Source of the DNA: Monocercomonoides exilis
Taxonomy: Eukaryota; Preaxostyla; Oxymonadida; Polymastigidae
Assembly (NCBI GenBank): GCA_001643675.2
Contig: LSRY02000042.1
Span: 315,001-370,000 of the forward strand
Direction of reading: 5' to 3'
DNA length: 55,000 bases
Numbering within the stretch: position 1 is the stretch's first letter; each line of letters opens with the position of its first letter. Positions 32,938 to 44,400 of the stretch are shown here, in pieces. The position numbers were made by a program, and so were the translations under genes. The notes beneath the pieces are model-generated. The model worked only from the letters and a program-made list of their open reading frames with translations. It was not told the DNA's origin and did no database searches.

Positions 32938-35421
32938 GAAGCTTAGAAAGATTCTGACAGTGTTCCGAAGAAGTTGAGAAGAATTCGATGATGAAGACTG
33001 ACGGAACATAAGCTCAGGGGATGGATGGCTGTATGAAGAGGACAATGCAGACGATGAGAATATTCTGAAGCTGATGAGCTATGAGAATGTGGTGAATGTG
33101 GGAGGAATTCTATCAGATGACGAATCAACTGACAGCTCAGAAAGCGATGTGAATGAAAAGGAAGGAGCATATGATGATGATGCGAATGACACTGAAACAA
33201 AACAAAGTGCTTCGATGAAAAAGAAAGAAAACGAAAACAACGAAGTTCAAGAAAGTGTTGAAATGCTTCAAAAGAAAGTTAATCAAACAGAAGCAGAAAA
33301 GAATACAAACGCAAAAGAATCAATAAGAAACGGCAAAAAAGACGAAACGCATTCAGATGAGCCAAAACCAGAGCCTCTTTCATAACAATCCAAGCAAAAA
33401 CAGAAGCAGCAGCAGTAACAGAACATCAATTCCATCTCCAATGCAATCATCTTCTCCACAGCCTAAATAATACTCTTCAGCAAGAGATACCTTTGGAACG
33501 ATGTACTTTACACGAGGGAAGCGAATGAACGGCGGATGGAGATGGGGAGAGGAGCTGTTGGTGCACCAATAACGCTTCCATCAACAGTTGTTGTTGTTGG
33601 AGGAGGAGTGGTGATATTAGGTGTGATGGGGATGAAGAAGTTCAACAGAAAAGTGACAAGGGCGATGCAAGATGAGTTTCAGAATGAGAAAGGGAAAGTG
33701 GACGATGAAGAGGCGAAGATCGCGTTTAATTCATTGGAATCTAATGATCAGAGAGAGAAACAGCTTTAGTTGATGAAACAACAGGAAATACAGAAGAAGA
33801 AGAAGGAGAAAGAAGAAGAGCGGGAATGCAGAAAAATGGAGAAAATGACGAAGAAGATAGAGGAAAGAGACAAAAATCTGTTTAGCAGCATCCAAGGAAT
33901 TCTGCAACCACACCTTGAGACAGGCACACCGATTAACCAGAAGGAGAACAAAATGGCAAGCGAGGCGCAGCAAGAGGCGAAAGAAAACCAAACGCCAATT
34001 TTAACAAGAGAGCAGAAATTGGACTGCATGTTGAATGACCTCGCTAATTCTGACCTGGAAGATTTGAGCGATGAACTAGATGTACCTTGCCGTTATGTGT
34101 GTATCAAAAGCGAGGAGAACGGGCAATTTGTGTGGAAGATGCGAAAAGTGCCTGTGTATGCGGCAGTCGACGCGAGGCATACAAGAACGCGGTTGGATCT
34201 GATGAGTGCGCTGAAGAGCGGGCTGAGACAGAGCAGGGCGGAGTTGAGAAGAGGAAGGGGGATGAAGTGGAGGGGCTGGTGGCCATGCAAAGAGGAAGCA
34301 GAGGCGACACTCAGGAAGGGAAGGAAATGAGCAGGGAAAGGATCACCTTTGATGTTTCAGAAGGAGAAAGGGATAAGAACATTCAATCAGAGCAGTGTTC
34401 CTGGAAGAAGAGATGCTCTGTCGAAGCTGTTTTCTTCGCTATCTTTCTCGTAGTTGGCATCTTTCTTCATTTCTCACAACAGAAGAAAGAACCCAGGAAC
34501 TTCTGTTGGCCCTAAAAACTTTGGATGCTCATCTCACAAAAGACTGCAAAATCGACTCAAAATCACCAGCTCTTTCAACCTCTTCACCAAGTTCGGGTGC
34601 TTCTTCTCCCGCGATTCAACCTCAGTTCATTCCTATTCGAACGAAGGAAAATGAAAAATCCGCAACTCAGCAAACTTCGTCTTCTTCTTCATCTTCTTCG
34701 TCATCTTCTTCATCTCCTGTTTTTACCTCTGCTTCTTCTGCTTCAACTCCTCCTGCTATTCGACCGCTTGCACTGGAAGGAGGGAAAAGTCCTTCTACTC
34801 CAAACAAATTGCACCTTTCTTCGTCTGAGCAAATCGCTTTTGATCCTTTGGATGCAATCAACCAGGTGAAAGAACAAGCACAAAAGACAGAAACAAACAG
34901 AAAAGAGGTTTCACCAAAAGAGCAAACAGGAAATCTTCCTATTGAAAATGTGAATGAAACTGCTATTGTTCAAAAGAGTCCATTGATTTCAGAAGCGTTG
35001 CTTCCGCGTTCCAGTTCAAGGCATTTGTTTCCTGTGTATCCTGTTCCCTCTCAACAGCAAGCAGTCGCAAAGAAAAAGAAAGCTGCTTCAATGCTGTCAC
35101 CGAAGCCGCAGCGCCTGCGAAGAGAAATGTGGCTGGGTGAACTGATAAAAGAGTGGCTTGTGTATGAAGATGCTGACCAGGATGCGTGGAATGAGATGAG
35201 AGAGATGGATGCAAAGGAGAACGAGGAAGGGTTTGAGACTGAAAGTTACAGTGAAGAAGAAGAGGAGGAAGAAGAGAAGGAGAAAGAAAGTGATGAATTA
35301 ACAGAGAGAACAAAAGAAGATAGACAAGATGATGAAACGAAAAAAGAAGAAGATGGTCAATTGGTAGAAATGCAATCTTCGTCTTCACACATTCCTGATG
35401 ATAATATTCAAAAACGTCATC

Positions 35422-35452
<31 letters not shown>

Positions 35453-38400
35453 TCACAAAGATTCAACAGGCAGACATCATCAAAAGAATATTTGCCCAAT
35501 TCACTCTTCCTCTTCATCGTCTCGTGTGATGTTCAGAAGGTGTCTTCCACTCACTCGGACACAAACAGTCATTATTTCTCAACAATCGCAGGCTGTTTCA
35601 TCAACGCGACATTTCGTTCCCTCAAAAAAGATATTCGTTGTGAATGCTCTTTTGTTTGACCTGCCAAACCAATCTGTTTCTCAAACACAGCAACAGCCAT
35701 ATTCGTCAACATCCTCTTCGTTTTCTCCTTCTTCAATCTCTCCTTCAGCAGCCAGCTCCATTCGCCTCATGCAGCTTATGCAGCTCACACGGGGTATCAA
35801 CAGAGAAGTGACAATAAACGAGACAGAGATGCAATTTCCACAAAAGATACAAGGCGCTCGTGTACTCAACTCTGCCTCCACACAGCCGATTGCCCAGCGC
35901 ATCCATCCAATCATTCTATACGGAGATCTGTCTGCTCATTCGCTCGAAGACCCCGCTCTGCGCTTCCTTCTTCAGGGAGTGGAGACACAAACACACCCAT
36001 CTTTATGTAAAGGAGGAGTTGTTACAAGAGCACTGACTGCTCCGTCGATGGCAAATGAGAATGTGGAGATGGCAGAAACGACAGAAAAGATGAAGAGAAA
36101 AAAAGTGCTCCCGAAGAGGATTGGATGTGTTCGTGCATTGTGGAGAAGAGAATGAAGACTGAGACAAGAAAATGACTCTGCAATAACTTCAGCTCTGCAG
36201 CATTTGGATTCATTCGCTCCATCTTCTTCTTCTTCGTATTCAAACAATAATCCAAAATTACTTCGACGCCGCCATTTTGCAGAAGCAGACGGGATGTCTT
36301 ATCTTCGCGAAGAAGAAAATGAGCTGATGTTTGTTGTGCCAACAGCTATGAAGCAGCGGAGGGCAGAATTAACGCAGAAGAATCCAACGTATTTCAGATA
36401 GATGAAGCAAAAGGAAGCAGTTACCAGAACTGTTTTGATGAAAAAGCTGAAAAGGAAAGAAATAGAACTTCCTCAATTTTCTTTTAGCAAAAATTTGGAG
36501 GAAAAGATTGAAAAAAGAAAACGCAATGAAAAAGAGAGTTGTAAAAGGCATGATTCAGAGAATGAGTCTGATTCTGATTCAAAAATGAAAGATAGAATTC
36601 AAACGAAAAAGAATGAAGAACAGATAGACAAAACTTCTTCGTGTTCATTTGAAATTCAACAAGTTCACCCAATTTTCCGTCAAACTTCATTTTCTTCACC
36701 AAAGTTTCGTGTTTTTCGACTGCTTGGCGCTTCAAGTTATTCATTTTTGCATCCATCTTCTCAGACTTATTCATCTTCACCTTTATCACATTCGTTGGCT
36801 GAGACATCAAAATCACCTTGTTCTTATTCATTGCTTGATTTATCACAGTCTTCCACCTCTTCTTCTCCTTGGGACTTCAATCGAATTGCAAAGGCGACAC
36901 AGTTACCACTTGTTCCGCACATGTTTCAACCTCTTCACAGACGCTTTCCTTCGTCTCTTTCTGATCCGCATTCACTTGTGTGGTGGATGCGCCTGATGAG
37001 CGAAATGAATTTGTAATTCAAAAACGAGAGTGATAATGATGATGACGGTGCTGATATCGAATTTGATGAAGATTCATGTTATATGGAAATAAATGATGAA
37101 AGTGATGATTGAACTGGAAAGACAATGGAACAAGAACAGCAGAGATTGAATCAAAGTAATACATTTGCCATATGCAGTCAGGGCGATAGTGCTTCATTGT
37201 GCTTGATGAACAGTCGAACAGACAGAAGAGCCAGATTAATACAAAGACGAAGGAGCAACCAGATAAATGATAATATTTATATACCACATGATTTTGATCA
37301 ATCGCAACTTCATCCTTTATATCCTTTTGTATTGTCTTCATTTTCTCCTTCAACTCCTTATTTTTCATCAACCTTCTTCAACGAACAACAAAAAAATTGT
37401 CATTTCCATTTCATTCAACTCCTGTTAAATCCAGGGCCAAGCGTCATCTTTTATTTTCTTTTCGGAAGCACAAAAGGATTATTTATTCTATCGCAGAATA
37501 TCAGCTGAAATTATATGTCAACGGAAGTGATTCAATATCAAACCAAGAAAAGCCGATCGTCGGGTGCACAATCCATGAAGGTTGCTTCTGCATAATTCAT
37601 TTTGAGATTGAAAGAATTCACCGAAAACAGAAGGAGCAGGGCAGAAAACGTTATTTGGAACAAATTATAATGTGGATGATCTTCGAGAGATTGCATAATG
37701 TCATGCGCCTTCAATATATCGCAGAAGATGAAACAAAGAGAGAAAGCGGTTGTTTTAGGAAAACAAATAATCGAAGGACAAATCTATGAAATAAGTGCGT
37801 CTGCAGCGGATGAAAAAGGAGAAATGTGAATGGCAAAAGAAATTGAAGGTTTTGAAGAGCTTGTTGATATGATTGAAGAAACAAAATTAGAGGAACTTAT
37901 GAAGATATATTTTTTCTGTGTTGATGTTATTCTTTTTCAAAGCAAATAGTAGCATATATGCCAGTTGAAAATGGGATGAAAGCTCATGAATTTGGAAATG
38001 ACACGGAAAATATTCAAAAATTAAAAGAAACAATGATAGAAAATCAACTGTTTTATATGATGAAAATAGAAGGAACAATAAAGAAAATAGAAAAAGGTTA
38101 TCTTTTCCAGTGATTTTTGTATTTGGAGCACGGAATGTGAGAGTGTTTGTGGGAGTGAAAGAGGAGATGAGAAGAGAGAGGGAGGCATCGCTGAAGGGAG
38201 CAACGCATCCGAGAACATGCTCCATCGTGGCAAATGGGTTTTTCTGTGTTTTGCTACAAGCATCTGCATCAATTCCACCATTTGCAACGATTTTATTCCC
38301 GTTGTTTGTTGCATCCTTTTCAACATTATCTCCATTTGACGAATCCGTTGAACTGCTCAGCAACAACAGGAACTTAATGATGAAGTTTCAGCAAAATTAA
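32880..38400 (+). pseudogene. Decayed gene block 3 (plus strand)
   Basis: GC-richer sequence is readable on the plus strand. It starts with DKLYRQNK-like sequence homologous to block 1 and continues with acidic and Lys/Glu pieces. One frame from 33536 to 34330 is broken by a single TAG at 33767. It includes a hydrophobic stretch (TVVVVGGGVVILGVMG), a coiled coil and RYVCIKSEENGQFVWKMRKV. After the long frame described separately, pieces at 37500-37650 (YQLKLYVNGSDSISNQEK, GCTIHEGCFCIIHFEI) and 38110-38230 (VIFVFGARNVRVFVGVKEEM) are readable in other frames. No family was recognised with confidence. This is likely a dead large gene or element cargo. Confidence 0.5.
34413..37016 (+). pseudogene. 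Long frame in block 3 broken by only two stops
   Basis: From an ATG at 34413 one frame runs 868 codons with no frameshift and only TGA (36153) and TAG (36399) inside. The first 580 residues are open: a Leu-rich start (LLLALKTLDAHLTKDC), Ser runs, an acidic Glu run near 35260, a His-rich run near 35430 and FVPSKKIFVVNALLFDLP. After the two stops, Ser-rich sequence ends in HSLVWWMRLMSEMNL. No domain was recognised. It may be a young pseudogene, or the first 580 residues may still be made. It is listed apart because it is far better preserved than the other debris. Confidence 0.45.
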
Positions 38401-38739
38401 TATTAAACGCATCGCAACTTCTTTTGAAAATTCACAAATTTTATGTATATAAAGCCATCCATAATGTTCAACAAATAATATTTTCTTCAAATATTTTTGT
38501 ATTGCAAGTTTTGAAACTTGTGAATATATTTTTAAATTTTAGGTTCATTTTTATTTCATTTGATCAAAAAAAAATTCTTTTTAATCAAAACATTAAAAAG
38601 GTATGCTTTTTTTCATATGAACAAATAAAACAAATATATATGACAGAAATAAAAGCTAAATATACATGAAAAATCAATTTAACTCTTTGATCAATAAATA
38701 CCACAATATATATTATTTTTACGATTTTTGATCTTTTTT
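38401..38739. other. AT-rich right margin of the island
   Basis: This stretch is AT-rich with no gene that I can support. It runs up to the right terminal match. Confidence 0.4.
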
Positions 38740-38762
38740 TATGATATCAAAAAAAATCACCC
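38740..38762 (-). repeat. Right terminal inverted repeat of the island (candidate)
   Basis: Exact reverse complement of 8072-8094. Flanking bases differ from those at the left end, so no target-site duplication is visible. Confidence 0.5.
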
Positions 38763-38995
38763 AAATATCAATATAGATATCGCATAAATACAGGACATCG
38801 CACAAAAAACCGGACAAGATCGAATTCACAACAACTGAAAGAGGAATAATTCTGACAATTATCCTCAAAATACATCTCATCAGTACAAACTCATTTGATA
38901 AACGAGGCTTAATGAATAGCTTCATTTGTGCTCAGAATAAAATATTTATAAAATCTCGGAGAAACTCAAAATTCTATTTCTCTAAGATTTCGAAA

Positions 38996-39241
38996 TATGG
39001 GTGATTCTTTTTGAAAAGTCACAAATGTTTAATTATCGTATTATGCAAATATTTCATATTTTGTTCAAATATCTGATTCCACTCACGAATCTTCTTCAGA
39101 ATGTATGAAATAGCATTATCAAGAAATAGATTCCATTTAAGTGAAGTTTGATATTTGTTAACATAAATTTGAGCAAAATATGAAAATTTTGATTTATTTG
39201 AAAATTGAACATTTGCGATTTTTCAAAAAGAATTACCTATA
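38996..39241. mobile_element. 246-bp MITE with mariner-like ends
   Basis: The 34-nt inverted ends (38996-39029 and 39208-39241) begin TATGGGTGATTCTTTTTGAA and TATAGGTAATTCTTTTTGAA, each with TA at the boundary. The ends differ at about five positions. The interior is AT-rich and non-coding. The ends match those of the 6.3-kb element at 14108-20396, so one transposase could have moved both. Confidence 0.8.
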
Positions 39242-39930
39242 CACAAAGACAACTCAAACGCAGAAGAACAAATAAGTGACATTTCCAACGAATATTAATA
39301 AACAGAGCGATTTCTCATTAAAGCACACGAGAAATATCTTTTGCAAACACCTTTCTAGGAAGATGCAGAACTTTCTGTTTATTTTTCACATCTTAAAGGG
39401 TTCGATCAGAAAATGAAAATGGAAAAAATAATTTTGAATATTTCGAATCATTTAAAATTATATGAATCTTTGAAGTTTGGTTAAAAAGCCTGCACCTAGA
39501 TATTTTTTTGATTTGTTATTTCATCCTTTTTTCCTTTTAAATCGAAAATGCTCATTTCCGAACTAGTTATTAAAAAATCAAATTTTCAGAAGTTATGAAA
39601 AATGGAGTAAATTATAATACTCAAACAAACTTGTTTTTTAGCATTTTCGAGGTTGGTAAACTTCTCTGAAAAGCAAAAATATATTTTTTCTGAAAATAAA
39701 ACTGCTAACTTGGATCGGGTTTTGCACTCAAATCGGGTAAAGCATTCACTGTATTTCTTTTTTCCAACAAAGATAAAATGAGTAGACTTTTTTTCTCAAA
39801 TTTAAAAATCCATTTGAATAGGAAACAAAAATTGTCAATGGGGAAAAAAAGATCGTAAAACGAATTAATTTTTTTTATTAAACTGAAGAATTGAAATGAC
39901 AGATTGGTTTCTTCATTTCTTTTTCGAAAA
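39242..39930. other. AT-rich intergenic
   Basis: Between the MITE and the CPBP gene's 3' flank I see short frames only, with no start or domain that can be defended. Confidence 0.4.
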
Positions 39931-39933
39931 CAA

Positions 39934-40125
39934 TTAAATGCATTTTTCTGAACGATCCTCATTAGCAAGGATTTGCTTTATGATTTCAAACAGAATATTT
40001 ATGTCATTTTTTTTCTTCTCATACTGGGCAATCTTCCTTCTTCCTTCTTTTTGACAAACTGAGTATTTATGATACAAAAAATATTTCGAAATGACATAAA
40101 TACAGAATGAAAAAAAGGCAATCAT
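39934..40125 (-). CDS. Possible small single-span membrane protein
   Basis: A 63-residue frame from an ATG at 40125 begins with a hydrophobic helix (MIAFFSFCIYVISKYFL) and continues with a Lys/Glu-rich helix (RRKIAQYEKKKNDINILFEI). It lies about 110 bp downstream of the CPBP gene on the same strand. No homologue is known to me. It could equally be 3'-flank noise or an extra exon of something unseen. Confidence 0.2.
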   Translation of the reverse strand: MIAFFSFCIYVISKYFLYHKYSVCQKEGRRKIAQYEKKKNDINILFEIIKQILANEDRSEKCI

Positions 40126-40234
40126 GAATTCTGAACTATCAAGCAAAATATATAATTCTTTTTACCTTCAAAATTTCTTTATTATAAATCACCTCAACTT
40201 TCCTCTTCCTCTCCTTTTCTCGAATTCTCAGTTA

Positions 40235-41723
40235 TCATCTTCCTCCTTTTGAAACAGAAAGAAGTATCAAAATTGCCTGTGCAGCGCTTATCATCCACTG
40301 CACTTGGATGGCTGCTCCCATGTTGCCTCCATACTCAACTGCATGAGTGACTGGGAAAAAGGCAAAGAAGCGAGTGAGGAAGATCCAAGGGTTGATTGCC
40401 ACATATGCAAGGGAATACAGAAATGCATTGACCAGCCACTGATTCTGAGAGAAGAACGATATTGGCGAGGAAACAAATTGCTTCACCAACTCAGGAATTT
40501 CTGCGGTTGTTCCTTTCTTTTGGGAAAGCACTTGCTTTGATTTTGTTGCTGCAGATGCAGAATTTTCTTTCTTCTGTTTGCTGCTTCCTTTCTTTCCTTT
40601 TCCGTTGCTGTTGTTGTCTTCTTCTTCATCTTTTTCTTTTCTCTTCTTTTCTTTCTTCACACTCTGTGCGTGAGTGAGTGCAGGTAACGCGATACCCCTG
40701 TAGTAGAACTCTTCAACCAGAGGCACAATCACAAAGGACAGCATGATCACAATTAACCCCACGATGCCTCCAACTGAATTGTAGGTGATTTTCCCTACAG
40801 CTGCAAGGTAGCACTGAAGTGGCTTTTGCGACAAGTAGTCATAAATTAATCCATATCCATTGTCTCCATAATCTCCTTCACCAAAAATATGAAGTTTTAG
40901 CAAACGCGAGATTAATGGAATGATTGAGGTGATCCATATGCTTTGTTCGTAAGGTCCAACCTATCCATTTTATTTAAGATTTTAAATTATAATTAATAGA
41001 ATAGCATCACAAAATACCATCTAAAATCAAAACAAAAATTCATAATATAAAATTTCATACAAATGTGAACGTAGCATATGCCCAGAAGAAATTGATCAGC
41101 AGTTGTTTTGTATTGTACAACTTTATTAATGCAAAAACTTCCTTTGCTAAAGACCATATGCGTTGAAATACTGTTGGTTGCTTTTCATTATCTCCTTGTT
41201 GCTTCTTCCTCTTTTTTGCATCATCTCTTAATTCAGCAAGATGAGGAGGCCAATACAAAAACACTTGTGAAAGATGATTTGGAATCCAGCGCCCAGTAAG
41301 TTCTTTTGACATCCACATGCAATAATATAACTCGAATGGAACAACAAATAAAAGGCTTGCAAGATAATAATTTGTAAGAGTTGGTAAATTTGGTATTAAC
41401 TGAACAAAATACATGAAAAAACGGAGAATAATAATTTTTAATTTAAAAATTCAACATACTTTAATAAGAATATTATATCCAACGAATGCAAGGAACCCAG
41501 GAATAAAATGCAAGGCAACAGCCTTCCAATAAGGCATAATAAGCGGAGAATCTTTAACATAACATTTGAAAACAAAACGAACAATCATAATATGCAAACC
41601 ATTGATATCAAGCAAATTTTTTGCCATAAAATCAGATTGAGGCTTTTGCTCACTGTCCGATATTTGAATTGCTCTCTGTATAACGTTCAGAGCATCACGA
41701 TCCAGCCTCTGCTTTGAAGTCAT
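40235..41723 (-). CDS. CPBP/Rce1-type intramembrane protease-like protein
   Basis: CPBP proteins are multi-pass membrane proteases; Rce1 trims prenylated CAAX proteins in the ER. Three exons join in phase 0: 41460-41723, 41061-41399, 40235-40960 (442 residues). There are several hydrophobic segments, including AVALHFIPGFLAFVGYNIL, YYLASLLFVVPFELYYC and GGIVGLIVIMLSFVIVPL. The last is followed by the signature VEEFYYRG (EExxxR). Later FFAFFPVTHAVEYGGN supplies FxxxH and a His-x-x-x-type third motif. A Lys/Glu/Ser-rich hydrophilic insert of about 70 residues separates the motifs. It is divergently arranged with U1-70K, starts 163 bp apart. Substrate and whether it is a true CAAX protease are not shown; the Rab in this window has an unusual single-Cys tail but no direct link is implied. 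Confidence 0.75.
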
Positions 41724-41885
41724 TTTTTTCACAAAAAACAAAAATGGGCAAAAGAGATAATCTCTTAAATTCACTGTGTTTACATATATACAAAGAAAAT
41801 TTGATGAGAAAGAATTATTATATATATTTTCTTGAAACCATAGATATTTTTATTGAAGCAAAAATAAAAATATTGATTGCTTCCA

Positions 41886-43891
41886 ATGAATTCTGCAATA
41901 CTTGCACTTTTTCAACCAGGTTTTCTATTTTATTCAATTTTTAAAACAATGTAGTTTTATTTCTGTCTTTTTATTTTTGCTAATTGAATTTTTTAACAGG
42001 ACGTGACATACCATATCTTCCGCCTCCGCCAAGAGCTAAACCAGTTCACATGACCGGAATTTCTGATTTTATGGACAAATTTTCTGATGAACAGCCTGAC
42101 CCAGAACAGTACCCACCGATTGAATCCGTGCTGGAAAGGCGGATCAGAATTATGAAAGAAAGAAAGGAAATTCAGGAAGCTAAAATTGAAGAAGAAAAGC
42201 AAGATTGGGACCCCTCTCTTGATTCAAATGCTACACCTGATCCATCAAAAACGATTTTCGTTGCTCGATTGGTTTACAATTTCTTTCCAATTTTTATAAA
42301 CATTTTGAAAATTTGCGATTGATAAAACAATGATTGATTATTTTATAAATACAAATGATTGCTACAAATTTTTTATATTGTATATAGGATTATCAAGTTA
42401 CGGAAGGACTTTTACGTCGTGCATTTTCGATATTTGGAGAAGTTACTCACGTTCGAATTGTGAAAGATAAGAAAGGCAAGCCGCGGGGCTATGCATTTGT
42501 CCAGTTTAGGGATAGAGGGTCTTATGATAGAGCGTTTAGAGACGGCGACGGAATGCAAGTTGGGAACAGAAGAGTGCTTGTTGATGCTGAAAAGGGCCGT
42601 TTGAATCCTCGCTGGAAGCCACGTCGCTTTGGAGGTGGGAAAGGTTCAACTCGTATTGCACGAGATCCAGTCACAGAGATTGTATTTGGGTATGATTTAT
42701 TAATTATTTATTAAATGCTTATTTTCAAAAAAATACATATTTATTTAAAAAATTGCAAAATCATTTTATAACTTAATGTTTGTAATGACAACAAACGATG
42801 CATGACATCATAGTAAATTGGCTGTTGGACCTCCCCTTCCGAAGGGCAAGCCAGTACCGTTTATTCCTCCACCACCGCCTCGTCCACCAACTTCACGTTA
42901 TCCTCCACCTCCGCCTTCATCACATCATTCATCCTCTTCATCATCATCATCATCATCTTCTTCTTCCTCTTCCTCCTCTTCTTCTCATTCATCCTCATCT
43001 TCATATCCCCCACGTGGAGTGAGGCTGACTGGTGCCAATCTGATTGCACTTGGTGAGCCTTCCCACGGAGTTGATCGGCAGAGAGGAGCAGAAAGTGAAC
43101 GGGATAGAGACAGAGACAGAGACAGAGATAGAGACAGGGATAGAGAAAGAGATAGAGACAGGGATAGAGATAGAGATAGAGATAGAGACAGAGACAGAGA
43201 GAGGGAGAGAGAAAGAGAAAGAGAGAGGGAGAGGGAACGAGAACGAGAACGAGAAAGAGAAAGAGATCGAGATAGGGATAGAGACAGAGACAGAGACAGA
43301 GACAGAGACAGAGACAGAGACAGAGACAGGGATAGGGATAGGGACAGAGAGAGAGAGAGAGACAGAGAGAGAGGAAGAGATACACATAGAACACACAGCG
43401 ATAATGACAAATATTCAGACAGAAAGAGGCGCTCGTATTTGGATGAAGACAGAAGTGGAGAAGAAGGAAAAGACAGCAAAGACAGTAAGGACAATAAAGA
43501 AAGCAAAGAAAGCAAAGAGAGCAAAGAAATAAAAGATAACAAAGACATAAAAGACACCAAAGACAAAGAGAAGAAAGATCGGCGAGAGAAAAGCAGCCGA
43601 CGCGAGCGACGCCACCACAGCCGGAGCAGAAGCAGAAGCCGGAGTGAGTCTTCGAGTTCAGACAGCGAAGGCAGTTTGTCTGAGGGGAGCTCATATTCGA
43701 GTGGAGAAGGAGACACAAATGATAGCAGAAGTAGAAGTAGCAGCAGAAGCAGTAGAAGCAGTAGAAGTAGCAGTCCAGATGCACATAGAAGAAAGAAGGG
43801 GTACAGACACGGGGGAAGCAGGAGCAGAAGTGTAGACAGAGGGAATGGGAAGAAGAGGCTGATGGATGATGGAACGGGCTCGAAGGTTTAA
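41886..43891 (+). CDS. U1 snRNP 70 kDa protein
   Basis: U1-70K binds U1 snRNA stem-loop I and helps define 5' splice sites. Four exons join in phase: 41886-41919, 42000-42271, 42388-42689, 42814-43891 (561 residues). The start MNSAILALFQPGRDIPYLPP, formed across the first splice, mirrors the family's LLALFAPRDPIPYLPP. Next come DWDPSLDSNATPDPSKTIFV and an RRM (residues about 90-170: RNP2 TIFVARL, RNP1 KGKPRGYAFVQF). The arginine-rich extension GRLNPRWKPRRFGGGKGS follows, as in U1-70K. The C-terminus has a Pro-rich segment, poly-Ser, then a long run of RD and RE dipeptides (43100-43380), SR-type repeats and a second RS stretch. Exon 1 is only 34 nt. The match over the first 200 residues makes the identification very secure. 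Confidence 0.95.
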
Positions 43892-44400
43892 TGGAGAAGA
43901 AGAGGGAGGAGGATAAAAGAAGAGAAGGAAGGGGAAGAAAAGAAAAGAGAGGAAAAGAGGAGAAGAGGAAGAAAGAGAGGAAGAGAAGAGAAGAAGGGTT
44001 AGGGATTTTGTGGCTCACTTCTTTGGATTGTTGCGCATTGAGAGATAAAAATGCCAATTGTTTGCTTGGGAGCAATGAAGAAGGAAAAGAAGATAAATTG
44101 TATTTTATTTATTGTAAAAAAAAAGGAAAGAATATTTTGTTTTTATCTAATCATCACTTTATTTTTTAAAATGGCTTAATGTCGCATTTCTTTTGCTTCA
44201 ACTTTGCTTCCAAAAGTTGTAATTATTGGTGATTTTGTGAGCATTACACATCTTTCACTAAAATACAAAATTCATTTCACACATCATTCTTTTTTTGCAT
44301 GATGAACATCACAAGGAAATATTGGTAAATAATATTTCATCAACTGAATGCTTTCTATTTTTCATCATTTTATCAAATGTTATTTTAAAGATTTCGAAAT
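43892..44400. other. Intergenic between U1-70K and the OCRL-like gene
   Basis: Purine-rich GA tract just after the U1-70K stop, then AT-rich sequence. No gene seen. Confidence 0.5.

Noticed and set aside
34413-37016. Reassigned stop codons explaining the broken frames
   Set aside because: TAA and TGA end conserved genes here (NECAP, PCNA, U1-70K, Yip1), and the other debris has frameshifts as well as stops.
38110-38400. Possible ADF/cofilin-type domain (VIFVFGARNVRVFVGVK...)
   Set aside because: The similarity is slight and there is no ATG; it is kept only as part of decayed block 3.
8072-38762. Polinton/Maverick virus-like element
   Set aside because: No polymerase B, integrase, packaging ATPase or capsid-like frame, no long terminal repeats starting AG, and no 6-bp target duplication.
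42861-44075. Long antisense frames opposite the U1-70K RD/RE repeats
   Set aside because: Repeat codons leave several frames open on both strands; only the sense frame has domains.
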